Shown here: positions 39,761 to 51,104 of the stretch, one piece after another
How positions within the stretch are numbered: the stretch's first letter is position 1
Layout of the letters: each line of letters opens with the position of its first letter
Assembly (NCBI GenBank): GCA_004794785.1
Contig: SJOL01008381.1
Location: forward strand, 460,561 to 524,560
Reading direction: 5' to 3'
From: Opisthorchis felineus
Lineage: Eukaryota; Platyhelminthes; Trematoda; Opisthorchiida; Opisthorchiidae
Length of the DNA: 64,000 nt
The notes under the pieces: model-generated
Databases searched by the model: none
Seen by the model: the letters and a program-made list of their open reading frames with translations, nothing else
Told to the model about the DNA's origin: nothing
Program-made: the position numbers and the translations under genes

Positions 39761-40559
39761 ATTTGGGTTGGACGAGGAGATTGGTACGAGTAAAGTCAGG
39801 CTGATATAGAGTTACGGGTGATTTCGAACCCGTTTGAGGGCCATGTGGGTGTAAACCGGCGACCAGCCAGAATGAATGAATGACGGCCATATGGGGCGCG
39901 TGGAGCAGCCAATGCCAAAGTTTGAAGCTTTGGAAGAGGAGGGAATGAGAATGGAATAGGATGAGAGCAGTGGCGTTTGTTGAGTGCCGGGACGCATCAG
40001 ATAAATCGGTGTCCAATGGAAAAAATAATCTAAAATTAGATTATAGCAAGCCAAATGAACCTACGAATGGGTGGGTTTTTGTTGGATGACCTAGAAACCA
40101 AGGACTGGCTGAGGTTGCTGACGTAGTATGGAGACACAACAAACCACAATTAGTGTGCCTCTGTTCGGCGAGTATGCATTACGTTCAGAGAGCGATGCAA
40201 CAGACCGCCACTGGTGTTAAGATTTGTGTCTCGTGCTTTGCGACAAGTGTCAGTCGATCAGAAAGCGTTAAGCCAGGGCAAGAATAGCTGCAAAATATTT
40301 TGAGCGTAAGGACTTATCCGCCGAGCTAATGAGCAGGGAGGCTGGCCGTTGAACTACTTTGTACGGGCGATGACAGTGTGAGTTTGACAGGAGGTGGTTG
40401 TAGTTTTTGGCTTGGCTAAAGCATTCAATGAGAGGGTCTCCGTTGTGAAAAACGGGGGTTGATGTAAAGAGGGACAGCAGACAGATAATGAACGGTTGAG
40501 CAAGTGCTTCCGAAATAATGGATAGGGACTGTGGTTCAACTATAAGCTACGTTCAGGTT

Positions 40560-42315
40560 TTCCCGCCAAGTCCAGTTTCAGGTTGCCCGAGCACGTAGGT
40601 TCAGCTTTTTACATTGCGCCCGTTTCACCTTCGAGAAAAAATGGTCGCAATTTCTAAGCTACTCATGCGACCAATCATGGAATTTCGTCTTGCATTCTCT
40701 TTCTTTTGCACCAAAAATTGTAGATTAGCACTTAAAAGCTTTCAACGCCCATTCGTGAAAATATTTTTCCCACAGCCCAAACCTACCTTCTGCCGTTCCC
40801 GTTATGGCTCAGACGATTTAAGCCAAATCTAACTCTTACACCTTCTGCTGCCCAAAAACGCCTTGATAGCAGAGGCTAGGCCAAAAGTTTATTCACGTCC
40901 TCACTTTAGATTTCAAAAACTCCAGCAACCTCTCAATTTGCCCTCCAGCTTGTATTCACCTACTCCACTGCTTCTTTCTAGTTTACCACGCTCGCATCTG
41001 CAAGAGTCTTCTTGAGCAGCCGCGGAACAGCACGGACCACCATACATTGTCGCAAACCCGTAGATAACTTCCTCGCTTGTGAAACTGCTGCTACCTTACC
41101 TAATACACAACTACTCCCGATCTCCTCTATAGGTCGGGTCCAATGCACACTTGATTTTAGCGAAGGTACAGTTAGTGGGGAAGTAAAAAAATCCCGTTAC
41201 TATATCCTATTATCCCCTTGACTTGCTTCAAGCCATTGTAGTTTACCAAATGCCTGATTGATCTTAATATGTTGTTACTGGCCCGGTTATTTTTCTCCAG
41301 ACAACCTATACCTTATTTTAGTTAAGTCCCTACCCTGGGTTACTCTATCAGCTCTGTCTGGTGACCGGTGCTCTGTTTAGCCTAACTTTAACTCACACAA
41401 ACCAAACCGAAGCCAGCGTTTTTTCAATACCAGAGCTCAATATGCGCCAATGTATATAGCCCGTCTGATGGTGTGCTCCACAGCCCCATAAACACTCACA
41501 TACGGCATCGCGATGCGCCTCTGCTTGACATGACAGCTCACACCAATGCCCAGTGGCCATTTTCTATGGTGTACTCAATCTAAACGTCATCATTCCATTC
41601 ATATTGTCCCATTGTTGGCTGCCATTTCACGTGTTTCCTCTGCGATACGCCATTACCAGCGTCTGTTTGCTGTTTGCTTGTCCGAATTGACCAAACTATC
41701 CTGCTGGACCGGCTTTTCCCCCGAACGGAGAAGAGAGCTGGTAGTTGGATTACTTTATTAGTGCACAAGCATTGTTCTGCTTAGTGGCTTGCCACCCTGC
41801 GGATCTGGTAGCATGGACGAGGGCGAAAACTTCGTGTGGTGGTCAGATATGCTTTGCAGGGAGGGTCGCCCTGTTACGTGGCACCATGGTGGGTTAATAT
41901 ACCCGCTATCCCTCCAGTAGCACAAGTGCATCACCATCGCCGGTGGTTCTGAATCTGGCCTTTACTTCAGGACATCCATAAAAGAGTACTGTTGGTTTCT
42001 GTTTGTCGCTGCTGCTGGTGGACTCGTTCCAGTTGTCCCTTATCTGGCAACGCCATAAACGACAAATGTTTAAAAAACTTGACCTTTCGTCTGTCAAAAA
42101 TTTCCTTGAAAAAGCACACATTGGATAGCCTGAAGATACTCTGCAATGCCCACGACTTGCACCGACGTGCGTAGCTGTGGTTGATTTCGTCATAATTGTG
42201 GTTGCACTGAACCAAATCCAACCTGGTCAACCAAACAAGATACACACACCTACCCACTCCTTCCAGGATTGGATACATACAAAAAATGAATATATATAGA
42301 TATAGATATAATGAG
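40560..42315 (+). mobile_element. CR1-like LINE, copy B (3' portion)
   Basis: The segment 41480-42312 aligns to the reverse complement of 44060-44950, the 3' region of the large minus-strand LINE: gctgtttgcttg, gcttagtggcttg.caccctg, ctttgcaggga, ccctccagtagcac and gccggtggttctgaa occur in the same order. It ends in an AT-rich simple tail (42289-42312). The pyrimidine-rich stretch 40560-41480 upstream is probably more of the same copy, but I could not read a reverse transcriptase in it. Confidence 0.65.
42289..42312. repeat. TATA/GATA-rich simple tail
   Basis: Imperfect tata/gata run at the 3' end of LINE copy B. Confidence 0.7.
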
Positions 42316-42984
42316 CTTCCTAACCCTCCACTACCAGCATACAAGGCTGACGCCTAAAAGCGTTTCGCCAAACACCACTTGTTTGAAGCTGATAGCAGTG
42401 CTTCAGGGACTGGTGATCATTTCTCTTACATTCACTTTCCCTCCTAGATAATGGTATCGTCCAACTCACGTAATAACCTCCGGAAAATCTGGTCCACCAT
42501 CTCGGAAGTTCTACTCCCGTCAGTCCCTGTGTTTGATTTCCCTTACCACACCACCCATTTGCGTACTTATGCCAGTTGTTCTATGTCTCTGGTAGTATAA
42601 CAGCATATGTTGACAAGCTTAGACAGTCTTTGATTTCTAGGCCACTAAGTATAAACCTACCCCTACCCTATCTCATTCAATCACTCGTTGTCACCACCCC
42701 AATTGTGGTAAACGTTCAGTTTTTTCTATATTTATTGACTTTCTCCTATCTGATGCCTCCTAAAACTCACCAGGCCTTACTGATTTTATCCCGTTCTCTC
42801 TTCTCAAGCTTATAGACTCGGCAATACTTGATTTGGACGCCTGTTCAGTTATTTTAAACTCCACCTGGCCTGAGCTTTACACCTGAGGTGGTATCTAACC
42901 GGACCAAAAAATAACTGCGATCGTACAATGGCTTTGTTCTGCCTCTGAGAGTTCCCTTAGCCAACCCAAAAAAATCCCGCCGCT
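42316..42984 (+). other. Pyrimidine-rich linker between LINE copies
   Basis: Strongly C/T-rich on the plus strand and probably part of the repeat D element that follows. A short frame at 42576-42815 has no clear domain. Confidence 0.4.
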
Positions 42985-43945
42985 CACAGAATTGCAACTC
43001 CCAGCCCAATCGCCTCAAGCATGCCATCCGTCACGGGGTGTCCAGAAACCGAACTATGTCAGTGTAGTGATGGCACGGCACTTCCACGCCCAGTTTGATA
43101 GCATAACCGCAACTATTTGCTTCCTACTTTTGACGGTGTTCTCTCGCCCACCCTTTCCATTACCTGAAACTGCAAACAAACTCTTCTCCTGGTCCAAGCC
43201 GCCCCCGGGACACGTTCATTCTAATATGCTGAACCTACCGTTTAGATCTAAACATCTCGATGTTTTTTATTCTGTGCTCCTCAAAAAGTCAGTCATTTCC
43301 TGTGCAGTTCGCGATCCGACTTATGCGTTTGCTCCAACCCCCCCCCCAAGAAACTACATCTGCCTCCCCTCCAACAGCGATACTGATGGTTCTCTAAGTT
43401 TCACTGTACACCGTGTCTCTGAGATTCCCGCTACTATTTATCCGTATTGCTGATTCTCCTGGTTCATCATCCCCGCTTACGCTTTTTGTGACCATGGCCA
43501 TGAGCCCAACAGTCCAAGGCCGCAAGGCCCCATCGGTGGTTTTAGGCTTCAGTTCATTTTGACCTGCCAGATCGTAGAAATTCCGCCGCTTCACCACATC
43601 CGTTGTTTTGTTCCCCATTTTTCGAAATTTGAGGTTTTTATCATGCCCTCCCCCGTTTTGTTTATCCCCGCCACCTTCAATCTTAACGATCTGATCTTGT
43701 CGCAGCTTGATATGTTCCCCGAAAGAAACGTTAAGTCCTAGTATCTGTATTTCCCTGCCCCCGCCGATTTAGGAGTGGTCAAGTCTGTATCGGATAATGC
43801 CCACTGTTTGTGACACTGCCCCTTTTCCTTGCAATCCCCAGTACCCGCAAATTCCGCCGGTCGTGCTTTTATTTTGCCTCTAACGGTATGATAATGCCTG
43901 ACGGTACGCCATCCGCTGGTTTGGAATAAACATTATTACTATTAC
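42985..43945 (+). mobile_element. LINE-like 3' repeat D, copy 1
   Basis: Homologous to 50330-51104 and to the minus strand of 39270-39760. It ends in a triplet tail (cattattactatta) as many non-LTR elements do. The 153-codon frame 42992-43453 lies inside this repeat and holds no recognised domain, so I treat it as element sequence, not a host gene. A stretch of ten C's at about 43340 is part of it. Confidence 0.7.
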
Positions 43946-45350
43946 ATGGACTGGACAGAAATATAAGAGTGTAGGTTCGCCAGTCACTGAGGCACTGCTG
44001 TCAGCTCCAAGCGGCAAAAGTAGTCAACAGGGGCAAGCCTTGATTGCTGGCATTCAGGGAATAATAAGGTTTTTATGTTTTATACGTATGTGATCGCTTC
44101 AGGGAACAAGAGGGACGAGCGTGTGCGAAATGTCTGGCCCATGAACTGGACTGGAGATGGTGAAACCACAACTAAGACGAGGGTGGCAACAGCCCCGCAT
44201 GCCGATGTTAGCCTTAAGCCTCGCAAAGAATCTTCACGCTACCCCGTGCATTTTTTAAATCAAACAAAAGGACAGTTGTTTTTCTCTTGTATTTCGCGGT
44301 GTTGCCATATAAATGACAAACAAGACAAGTCCAAAACAGCAGCTACAAACAGACAGCAGTAGTGCTAATTTATGGATTTCCTAAATTAAAAGCCATGCTC
44401 AGAACCACCGGCAGTAGGCGATGCACCCGTGCTACTGGAGGGGTAGCGGGAAAAGGAAAGTATCACGGTTCAACGTAACTGAGCAACACTCCCTGCAAAC
44501 CGTGCCCGACCGTCGCACGAGGTTTTTCATCCCTCGTGCATGCCACCAGATTTGCAGGGTGACAAGCCACTAAGCGATCATAATTGCAGCTTATGCAGTA
44601 TTAAAGAACTCCAGCTACCAGATAATCTATACGGCATGTGGGAAAGCTAGACTGGTAGGACAGCTCAGTCTGTTTGAGCAAGCAAACAGCAACCAGCCAC
44701 TGGAACAGGCGAGTCACAGAGGCAAGTGAAACGGCAACTCCCATTAGGACCAAAGGAGTAGAATGGAGATGTTAAGAGCGTGTTCACTATAGCCAAACGG
44801 CGGCCAAGCCTTGGTGTAAACAGCCACGTTGAAAGAGGTGTACCAAAATGCCGTGTGTGTGAAGGGATCGGCTAGAATTTCATCCATTGAGCATCCTCAA
44901 AGCCACGATTTTATGCGCGTGCAGTGCGCGTCATCAGAGGACGCAGAATGGTTCTAAAGGGTGAGGAAATAAAGCTTCGATTTGGATCGTTGGTTAGACC
45001 TCGACAAAGCAAAACACCGTAAATTAAATTGAGCTGACAGAGTTACCCAGTGATGGGACGCAGCTTGAAGACACAAGGAATAAGTCGTCTGGGCACAGAT
45101 GCTTAAGGCCGAAGGTAAGGAAATACTACGGGGCCACTGGAGACGGGCATGAGAATGATCACGATGGTATTCAACAAACGCTGTCGGAAACAGATCTGTA
45201 CTTCAGATAGCAGGTGTAAATAAGGCCCCAAAAGGTACAACTTCCGTAGAAGAGATGTGGAAGAGATTATTCAATGACCAAGAATACTCGGGAGGGGAGC
45301 TGTTTCATTTCGGGTTAACGCTAGAGGGTTCAAGATGGTAAGTCTACATA

Positions 45351-46430
45351 CTAGGACCAAGTATTAAAATAGTTAGGCTGAGAGCGCAACTCAGAAGGGC
45401 TTAGGGCCTCTTCAAAAAACGCACGTAGTGTAAGCTGTGGCGCGAAAAGACGCTCGGCTCCCTCAGTAGATAGATAATGATGAAGGGTGTTTCGAAATCC
45501 TGTGAGAAAGGTTATAGTACGGGGATGGGAGGGGGCTTGTTCCATATTTTGGAACACGGCCAAAGAAAAAAGTTTTGTCTAGAGACAAATTGACAGGTCG
45601 ACAGTAACAGCAAAAATCCAGCGTTGCGGTAAATGATAGGGAGGGCAAGAAAACTCAGAGCGGAAGTCAGCTATGTAAGCCCGCCGGTAGATTAGGTAAT
45701 GAAGGAGGCACAGGTCTAACCTAAAGCGCCTCGGACATAAAGGGTCCAGCCCAAGTAACAAAAAATGCGGATGATGTCGGAAGGAAGAATATAGTAAGTG
45801 AGCGCTGCTCATTCTCCACAGCAGTCCGGCAAGTCTGTCAACACTGTGAGGCGAATTCAGGGCTAATTCCAGAATGGGTCTTATAAGCTGCCTAAAGATG
45901 GAAATTGAACATGGTTTACCGTGGAATGATTGGCAAACGAAAGCACATAGCTTGCGGGTTTTAGTCGCTTTGTATCACGCAGTTGGTGAAAAACTAAAAC
46001 CTTGGTCTCTCAGTTCGGGAAGATTAGGAATTGACAGTCAATTGACATCCTAGGAGGAATCTATGATCCGCACGAAAGAATTTAGAATTTCGGAACGGCA
46101 AAGAAAGACCGGAGTTAGGGGACCAGAGGGATGAATAATCCAGATCCGACTTGGCCAAACGTCTTGCGAATATCAAGGTAGGTAAGAATGATACACAGCC
46201 CGGCTTTGTGATTATCTAACTTTACTTGGCATATGTCAACTGAACGCCGGGCCAAAAACACATTTCCGAGTGTCAAGGTTCTTGGTGGTAAGCAGGTAAT
46301 TTATGAAAGGGACTTTGACAAGGCGCTTCAGAGTACTGTATGGCAAGCAAGTGTGGTGGATGCTACGATAGCTGACTGGAGCAGTTCGTGGGCCTTGGAA
46401 TTATGCTAGTGATGAGGGAGGTTTTGGAGA
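45351..46430 (-). pseudogene. LINE copy A, reverse transcriptase and C-terminal remnant
   Basis: The minus strand near 46350 reads TAPVSYRSI, like the NYRPISL motif of non-LTR reverse transcriptases. At 46154-46180 it reads YLDIRKTFG, like the YLDF.KAFD catalytic motif with the last aspartate lost. The C-terminal block at 45812-45351 (RLDLCLLHYLIYRRAY, then CPP, and later a YYN....FR.TLHHYLS pattern split between frames) is typical of CR1-like elements. Stops are frequent. Confidence 0.6.
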
Positions 46431-47045
46431 GATTAAGGATGAGGGTGCGGATGTCCGGGTCACCAGCTTTTAGAACAAGTGAGGGGATAGCGTCGTTGCC
46501 TGAGAAATTGGTCGAGTGAGGAAGTCAAGTCAGGCAAGTTAACTTAGGGTGTGCAGATGGTTTGGTTTATTTTATCAACAGATGTGGTCACTGTGAAACC
46601 AGTCGGAGAGCAGTGAGTTAAAAGGTTCGATGCGCGGGGCACAAAGCGGTGGCGTAGTGCGAGTTTAAAGATTCTAGTTTATCAGAAGAGTCAAAAAGAG
46701 GCTTCCCGTCAGCGGGCACAATACTTAGAAATGCAGAGGAATTAGAGAAGCAACGCTCATGAAAGAGGTCCGCAGGATCTTAGACTGAAGGGGATGGGCT
46801 ACGGCAGTGGGCTCCTTGTACTTTTCAAGAGCTAGGTTGCCCGTGGTAATCCCACTTGTGAATTTGCTAATTAGGATGAAAACGGAGAGGTCATAGGTCT
46901 CACGAAAGAGCAGACGATAGTTCCCAAGTTTATGGCTTAGAACGGATAAGCATCTGGCTGAAAGATAGTCAGAAACACAGAAAGCTTGTGTGTGAGCTAC
47001 TAGACATGGGGACGACAGTACGTGGCCGTAGAAAGGTTGGCCACG

Positions 47046-47775
47046 CTAACGAGAGAGGAAGTACTCGTCCCAGGTTTTGTGGTGCAGCGATATTGCAAAG
47101 GCTTCAAGGATGACAGGGGAATGAATAAAAGAGCTAAAGGGGGAAGAGTGGAGAGTGATGATTTCTCGTCCAGCTGCAAGTGACAGTAGAATAATCGTTT
47201 TTGGGTAACTTCGGGCTAACCGTAGCCTGTAAATAACCGTTGACAAAAGCAACGTCCAAGGTGTGGGAACCGCATGTGAGACCAACCTTCGGCATGAAGC
47301 CGGGGAGGCAGAGGAAAAGGGCGCATCGGGGAATCGTGTTTAGACCGGGAGATCTCAGAAATTTTGAGATCACCAATCAACTTTTTGGGGTGAGGTAGAG
47401 CTTGGAGGAGGGAAAGAAGAGTGAACGTTTGGCTAATAGAGCTAATGGAGTTTGGAGGGGGCAGGTATAGACACCCGAAGATAAACGGCGTGCAGAAAGC
47501 CAGATAGCGTCTGGCGGGTCGGCCAGTAGTGGATCTTCATTACTAAGGACGCCCATTGCGGTTCTAGAGTATGTGAGGCAGCCACCGCCACGGCGTTAGG
47601 AACGATCGGATGGGGAAATAATGTACCCCGAAAGGGATACAAGGGCATCGGGCGTGCCAGGAGGTAGCCACGTTTCAGTTACGCACATGAAGGTTGGACA
47701 AGATTTAGCGCGGATAGCTTGGACGTCATGCACTTTAGGTAAAAGGGCGAGGTATTTAGTAGAAGGACAGAAATA
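47046..47775 (-). pseudogene. LINE copy A, AP-like endonuclease remnant
   Basis: The endonuclease nicks target DNA to prime reverse transcription. The start is readable in one frame as KVHDVQAIRAKSCPTFMC followed by VTETWL at 47665-47682, where the glutamate is the metal-binding residue of the family. After a frameshift come a GGG-containing strand and a WLSARRL block. LDVAFVNG lies near 47240, with SPKLPKNDYSTVTCSW next; the family's H/D-containing end motif is only partly kept there. At least two frame changes are needed, so no active protein can be made. Confidence 0.7.
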
Positions 47776-48328
47776 TTGCCGGCGGGATCAAAGGAAGTTG
47801 GTAGGGTGGCCAGTAAAAAGTTGCCGAGCCCAGGGAGGTCAACATTGAATGGTATGGGCACAGAGAAATCAGGAGTGCCCGAACTGATAGGCGGGGTGGA
47901 ACAGGTTAAGGATGTTTGAGACTAAGATGCTGAGCCGTACCGTTATGTGTACGGAGACGGCGTTAGGGTGGTGGTGTGGATACCAGGGGTCTGTGGGCAG
48001 CGAGTTACAGGCTGGGTCGACTAATCCTTTATAACGGTTGTATCCGAGGATGGCACTATATGTGACATTTGAACAGAAGCGGCTTGATTGAGGTCACGCA
48101 TGATGGATGGGCTGGTACAACATCTAAGTAAGAAGCGATAATAGAGTATAGCAGAAGCACCAAGAGGACAGGAGGATCTGTCCTGTAGTACCTTCAGCAC
48201 TAAATAGTGTGGGTGGATGGTGCCGATAGCCAAACTGAGCGGATTGGAGATTATATGAGAAAATTATAGTAGGAGGTTCAATATAAGGGAGTGGGAGGGG
48301 GGCTTTGGAATGGGAAGACGAGATGTAG

Positions 48329-49084
48329 TTAACGGGCGTAGAGGTGGAGCTGTGCGTGGCTTCGAAAGAGGCGGAGGTCATGGTGTAGTAGGTAATTGCC
48401 GAAAAGGGATCTCAGGCATATAATATGCGGGTGGCCGGTGGTCGGAACCTGATGGGGAAGAATATTATTTTTTGGTAGGTGCGGGTTAAAAATCCCGCCA
48501 AGGGCCTGGGGCGCATGTTTTGAGAGGCCATAGGCATGTTCACGGCGAAGAAGAGGAACTTGGGGTGATGCTGGTCTAGAACTGGTGTCACTGTTGTTGT
48601 GGACGGTTGAGGGTTCAGCCGATGAGGGTGCACAAAAGGCTGGGTTGATTGGCAGGTTCAGGACGCTGTCATTTGAAGCAAGAGTTTCTGTGCTTCTACG
48701 CACACATGTGTCAACGGCGATCCGGCCTGCCAAGTTCCCCAAAGAGTTGGTTGTAAGTGAATTCTGCGATTGATCCACTCCGTGATTGTTGATTGCTGCA
48801 AATAGACGAAGGGCAGAGGAATCCTTGTGACAGCTTTTAGTGTTCGACTTAAGGTATTGGAACAGTGAATTTTTAGTGGGTTGTCTTTGCAGTCCAGTGC
48901 AAGCGGCTTTGAGATTTACGGCCTGTAATTTTTGAGTAAGGGATAGGGGGACTTGGGATGCCAGGAGACGTACCTCATCCTTTTCATCCGCGAATTGCAT
49001 CAATATTGGGCAACGCAAGGGTGACTTTGACTTTCGGAGTCGTCTAACTGTGCTGGCGGTGTCAAGTCTGTTACATGCCATCAA
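48329..49084 (-). pseudogene. LINE copy A, ORF1 remnant
   Basis: A 251-residue open stretch, the longest minus-strand frame in the region. Its beginning (RRLRKSKSPLRCPILMQF, then EVRLLASQ) resembles the RNA-binding part of CR1/Jockey-type ORF1 proteins, in which a basic stretch is followed by a hydrophobic strand and then a lysine/arginine-rich helix. The later part is rich in S, T, N, P and H and looks like a disordered linker. It lies directly upstream of the endonuclease in element order. I judge it element-derived and not a host gene. Upstream in-frame sequence to about 49300 continues it past one stop. Confidence 0.55.
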
Positions 49085-49350
49085 CAGAAAAGTTTTTGTG
49101 AGCTCGAGCTGGGCATCCTATATTAAGACCCGGTGAAGGCAGTCCATAGGCTGACAAATCTCGGAGGCAAGCGCCTCAATAAGAGTTGACGCTTTTTCAA
49201 GGCTTAATGGATCGCAAGTTGCGTCAGAGATCAGAATGCGAGCTATTGGCTGCTTCGAAGGGAAGCTAATTCGCTTTTCGTCGTATGCACACGGGCTCTG
49301 AAATTAGCCAGGTCTGCGTGAATCCGACATTCTTCTAATATTGGAGAGGG

Positions 49351-50329
49351 GAGAGGGATGCTCGGTGGGACACAAAGGGAGATATCGGTTAGTACTACCA
49401 AACAGTCTCAAGGGACTCGGAGCGCTCTATCTAGCTGCTTCGTGGGGTGATAATACTAGGGGTTGGGCCTTCTCGCTGCGAGTCGCCCCTTTGGATACGA
49501 TGACGGGATGGATGATGGGGTATAACAATCGCTTATGGTAAGACGAGAGTGGTGGTGTTATTAGATTTAGGTTGGAGGATGTTTGTTGGGGGAGCATCGA
49601 GGAGTATATCTTACACATCTCATTTGAACCGTATCAGCTTCAGCCTCGGCTCCCAATGCGATCGGATAGTTGAGATCGGATTATGGAAGCGGACGTCGAT
49701 GGCACTGCATCAACCAGAATGAAAAGCTCGATGAGGTACAAACCCGTACGACGGATTGGAGGGGACAAGACGAAGGAGTGGGTCTTAACTTACCAGGTGC
49801 ATGCAAACTTCAGACTCTAACCGGATACTGGAGGTCACAGCAGAGTCTATTGACAAACGAAAGCACAAGTACCGGGATCCTTTGCCTAAGACAGAAGCCA
49901 CTGGTTTACTCTAGGGTTAAATAAGTGCTGGTTGCAACTTACGGTAAGGACCGTAGAATGGTTGTTTTTTTAGCTACGGGGCGAGTATCTTGAAATAGAA
50001 AGCCGTCGTGGGGCAAGCTCAGACGTCAAAAAAGCTCAGCCAAATGGGGAAGGGCTGGAGGGAGAGTGAGTACTGCTACTGGGGGAGTGCTCTAAATAAG
50101 TAATCAATTAGTGTACAAGAAACTCGTAAAGCTCCGCGGACAGGCTGGGTTCAAAAAAACAATTTACGACACCTGCTGTTGAGACTGTAGTTTCGCGACC
50201 AACGGTTACTGAGAGATAAACCTAGCGCGCTCTTCTGACAACATTCATCATCCAATACACGTGCCTCCTTTGCATACTGGTAATGTTTTGGAATATAGGT
50301 AGCTCGGGTGCGCTGCTTGGTTGTTGGTC
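49351..50329. other. Unassigned, purine-rich on the plus strand
   Basis: Probably 5' flank or 5' untranslated sequence of LINE copy A, judging by the same purine-rich plus strand. No domain recognised. Confidence 0.4.
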
Positions 50330-51104
50330 TGTTCGCCGAGCTTGGCAGTTGGATTGCAATCCAATTGAAGTATGTCAGTGCAATGTTAGCACGGCAATGC
50401 CGTACCAAGGCTGTTGGCACTCCAGCAACGACTTTCCTCCTGCCATTGAACTTCACCCGTCGCCCTACTTGAGCCTCTGATGGCAACTACGAACAAATTT
50501 TTCACCCGGGCCCAACAGCTTCTCGGACGAGTTTGTTCTAACCCACCGAACCTTTTGTTCAGATTTAACCGACCTAGTATTCCGCTGCAACTTCAGTGTG
50601 CCCTTCCACAAGTTCAACATATTCATTTAGTGATTGTTCGGCCTCGTGCATTAGCACTCTCTTGAAAATACACTTTACACCTGACGTCCCAGCAACAGCG
50701 ACACCATTTAGTCTACTTAGTGTCAATGTAAACCATATTTATGAGGCAAAACTTGCCATTTGCCTCCGCTTCGAATTCCTCCATCTTCATCTCCATCTCC
50801 ATTCTTTCTTTTTGTGACCTTGGCGACCTACTCAACCGCCCAAGGTCACTCATGGTCGGCAACGATTTTCCAGCTGTAGTTCATGTCAACCGGCTTCATC
50901 ATTGAACCAGTCATACTTTATGCCTCAGTGTCCTAGTTTTTTAGTTCCCAGAACTAAGGTGACTCTTCACGTGGTAAGCATGCCTCTTTGTTTGTCCCTT
51001 CCTTCCCGTTGTGTTGTTGCCTTCCCGTCTCAGGTTGCAACGGCCCAACCATGCCTCATTTGGCATGGCCCCACAAGTTGGAAAATTAATCTATTATTAT
51101 TATC
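50330..51104 (+). mobile_element. LINE-like 3' repeat D, copy 2
   Basis: Aligns with copy 1 (43.0-43.9 kb): tatgtcagtg.a.tg.t.gcacggca, acaaa..tttcacccgggcc, aacagcgac, then ctttttgtgacc.tggc. It ends with ctattattattat at 51091-51104. Small direct repeats (ctccatcttcatctccatct) lie near 50780. Confidence 0.7.

Larger units (their letters stand above)
44060..49350 (-). mobile_element. CR1/Jockey-like LINE, copy A (long, degenerate)
   Basis: A nearly full-length non-LTR retrotransposon read from right to left. ORF1 remains at about 49300-48330. An AP-type endonuclease begins near 47770 with CVTETWL and continues with a GGG..L.Y block and a LDVAFVNG block. Broken reverse transcriptase is at about 46430-46150 (APVSYRSI, YLDIRKTF), and the C-terminal region is at 45812-45351 (RRFRLDLCLLHYLI). 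The 3' untranslated tail is shared with copies B and C. Many stops and frameshifts are present, and the YADD region could not be found, so part of the reverse transcriptase is probably deleted. The sense strand is markedly C/T-rich. The 5' end is approximate. Confidence 0.75.

Noticed and set aside
42992..43453. 153-residue plus-strand frame as a host gene
   Set aside because: It falls entirely inside a repeat present three times in the window.
48329..49084. 251-residue open frame as a host gene
   Set aside because: It lies directly upstream, in element order, of a LINE endonuclease on the same strand and has ORF1-like basic/hydrophobic sequence; no splice sites are needed to explain it.
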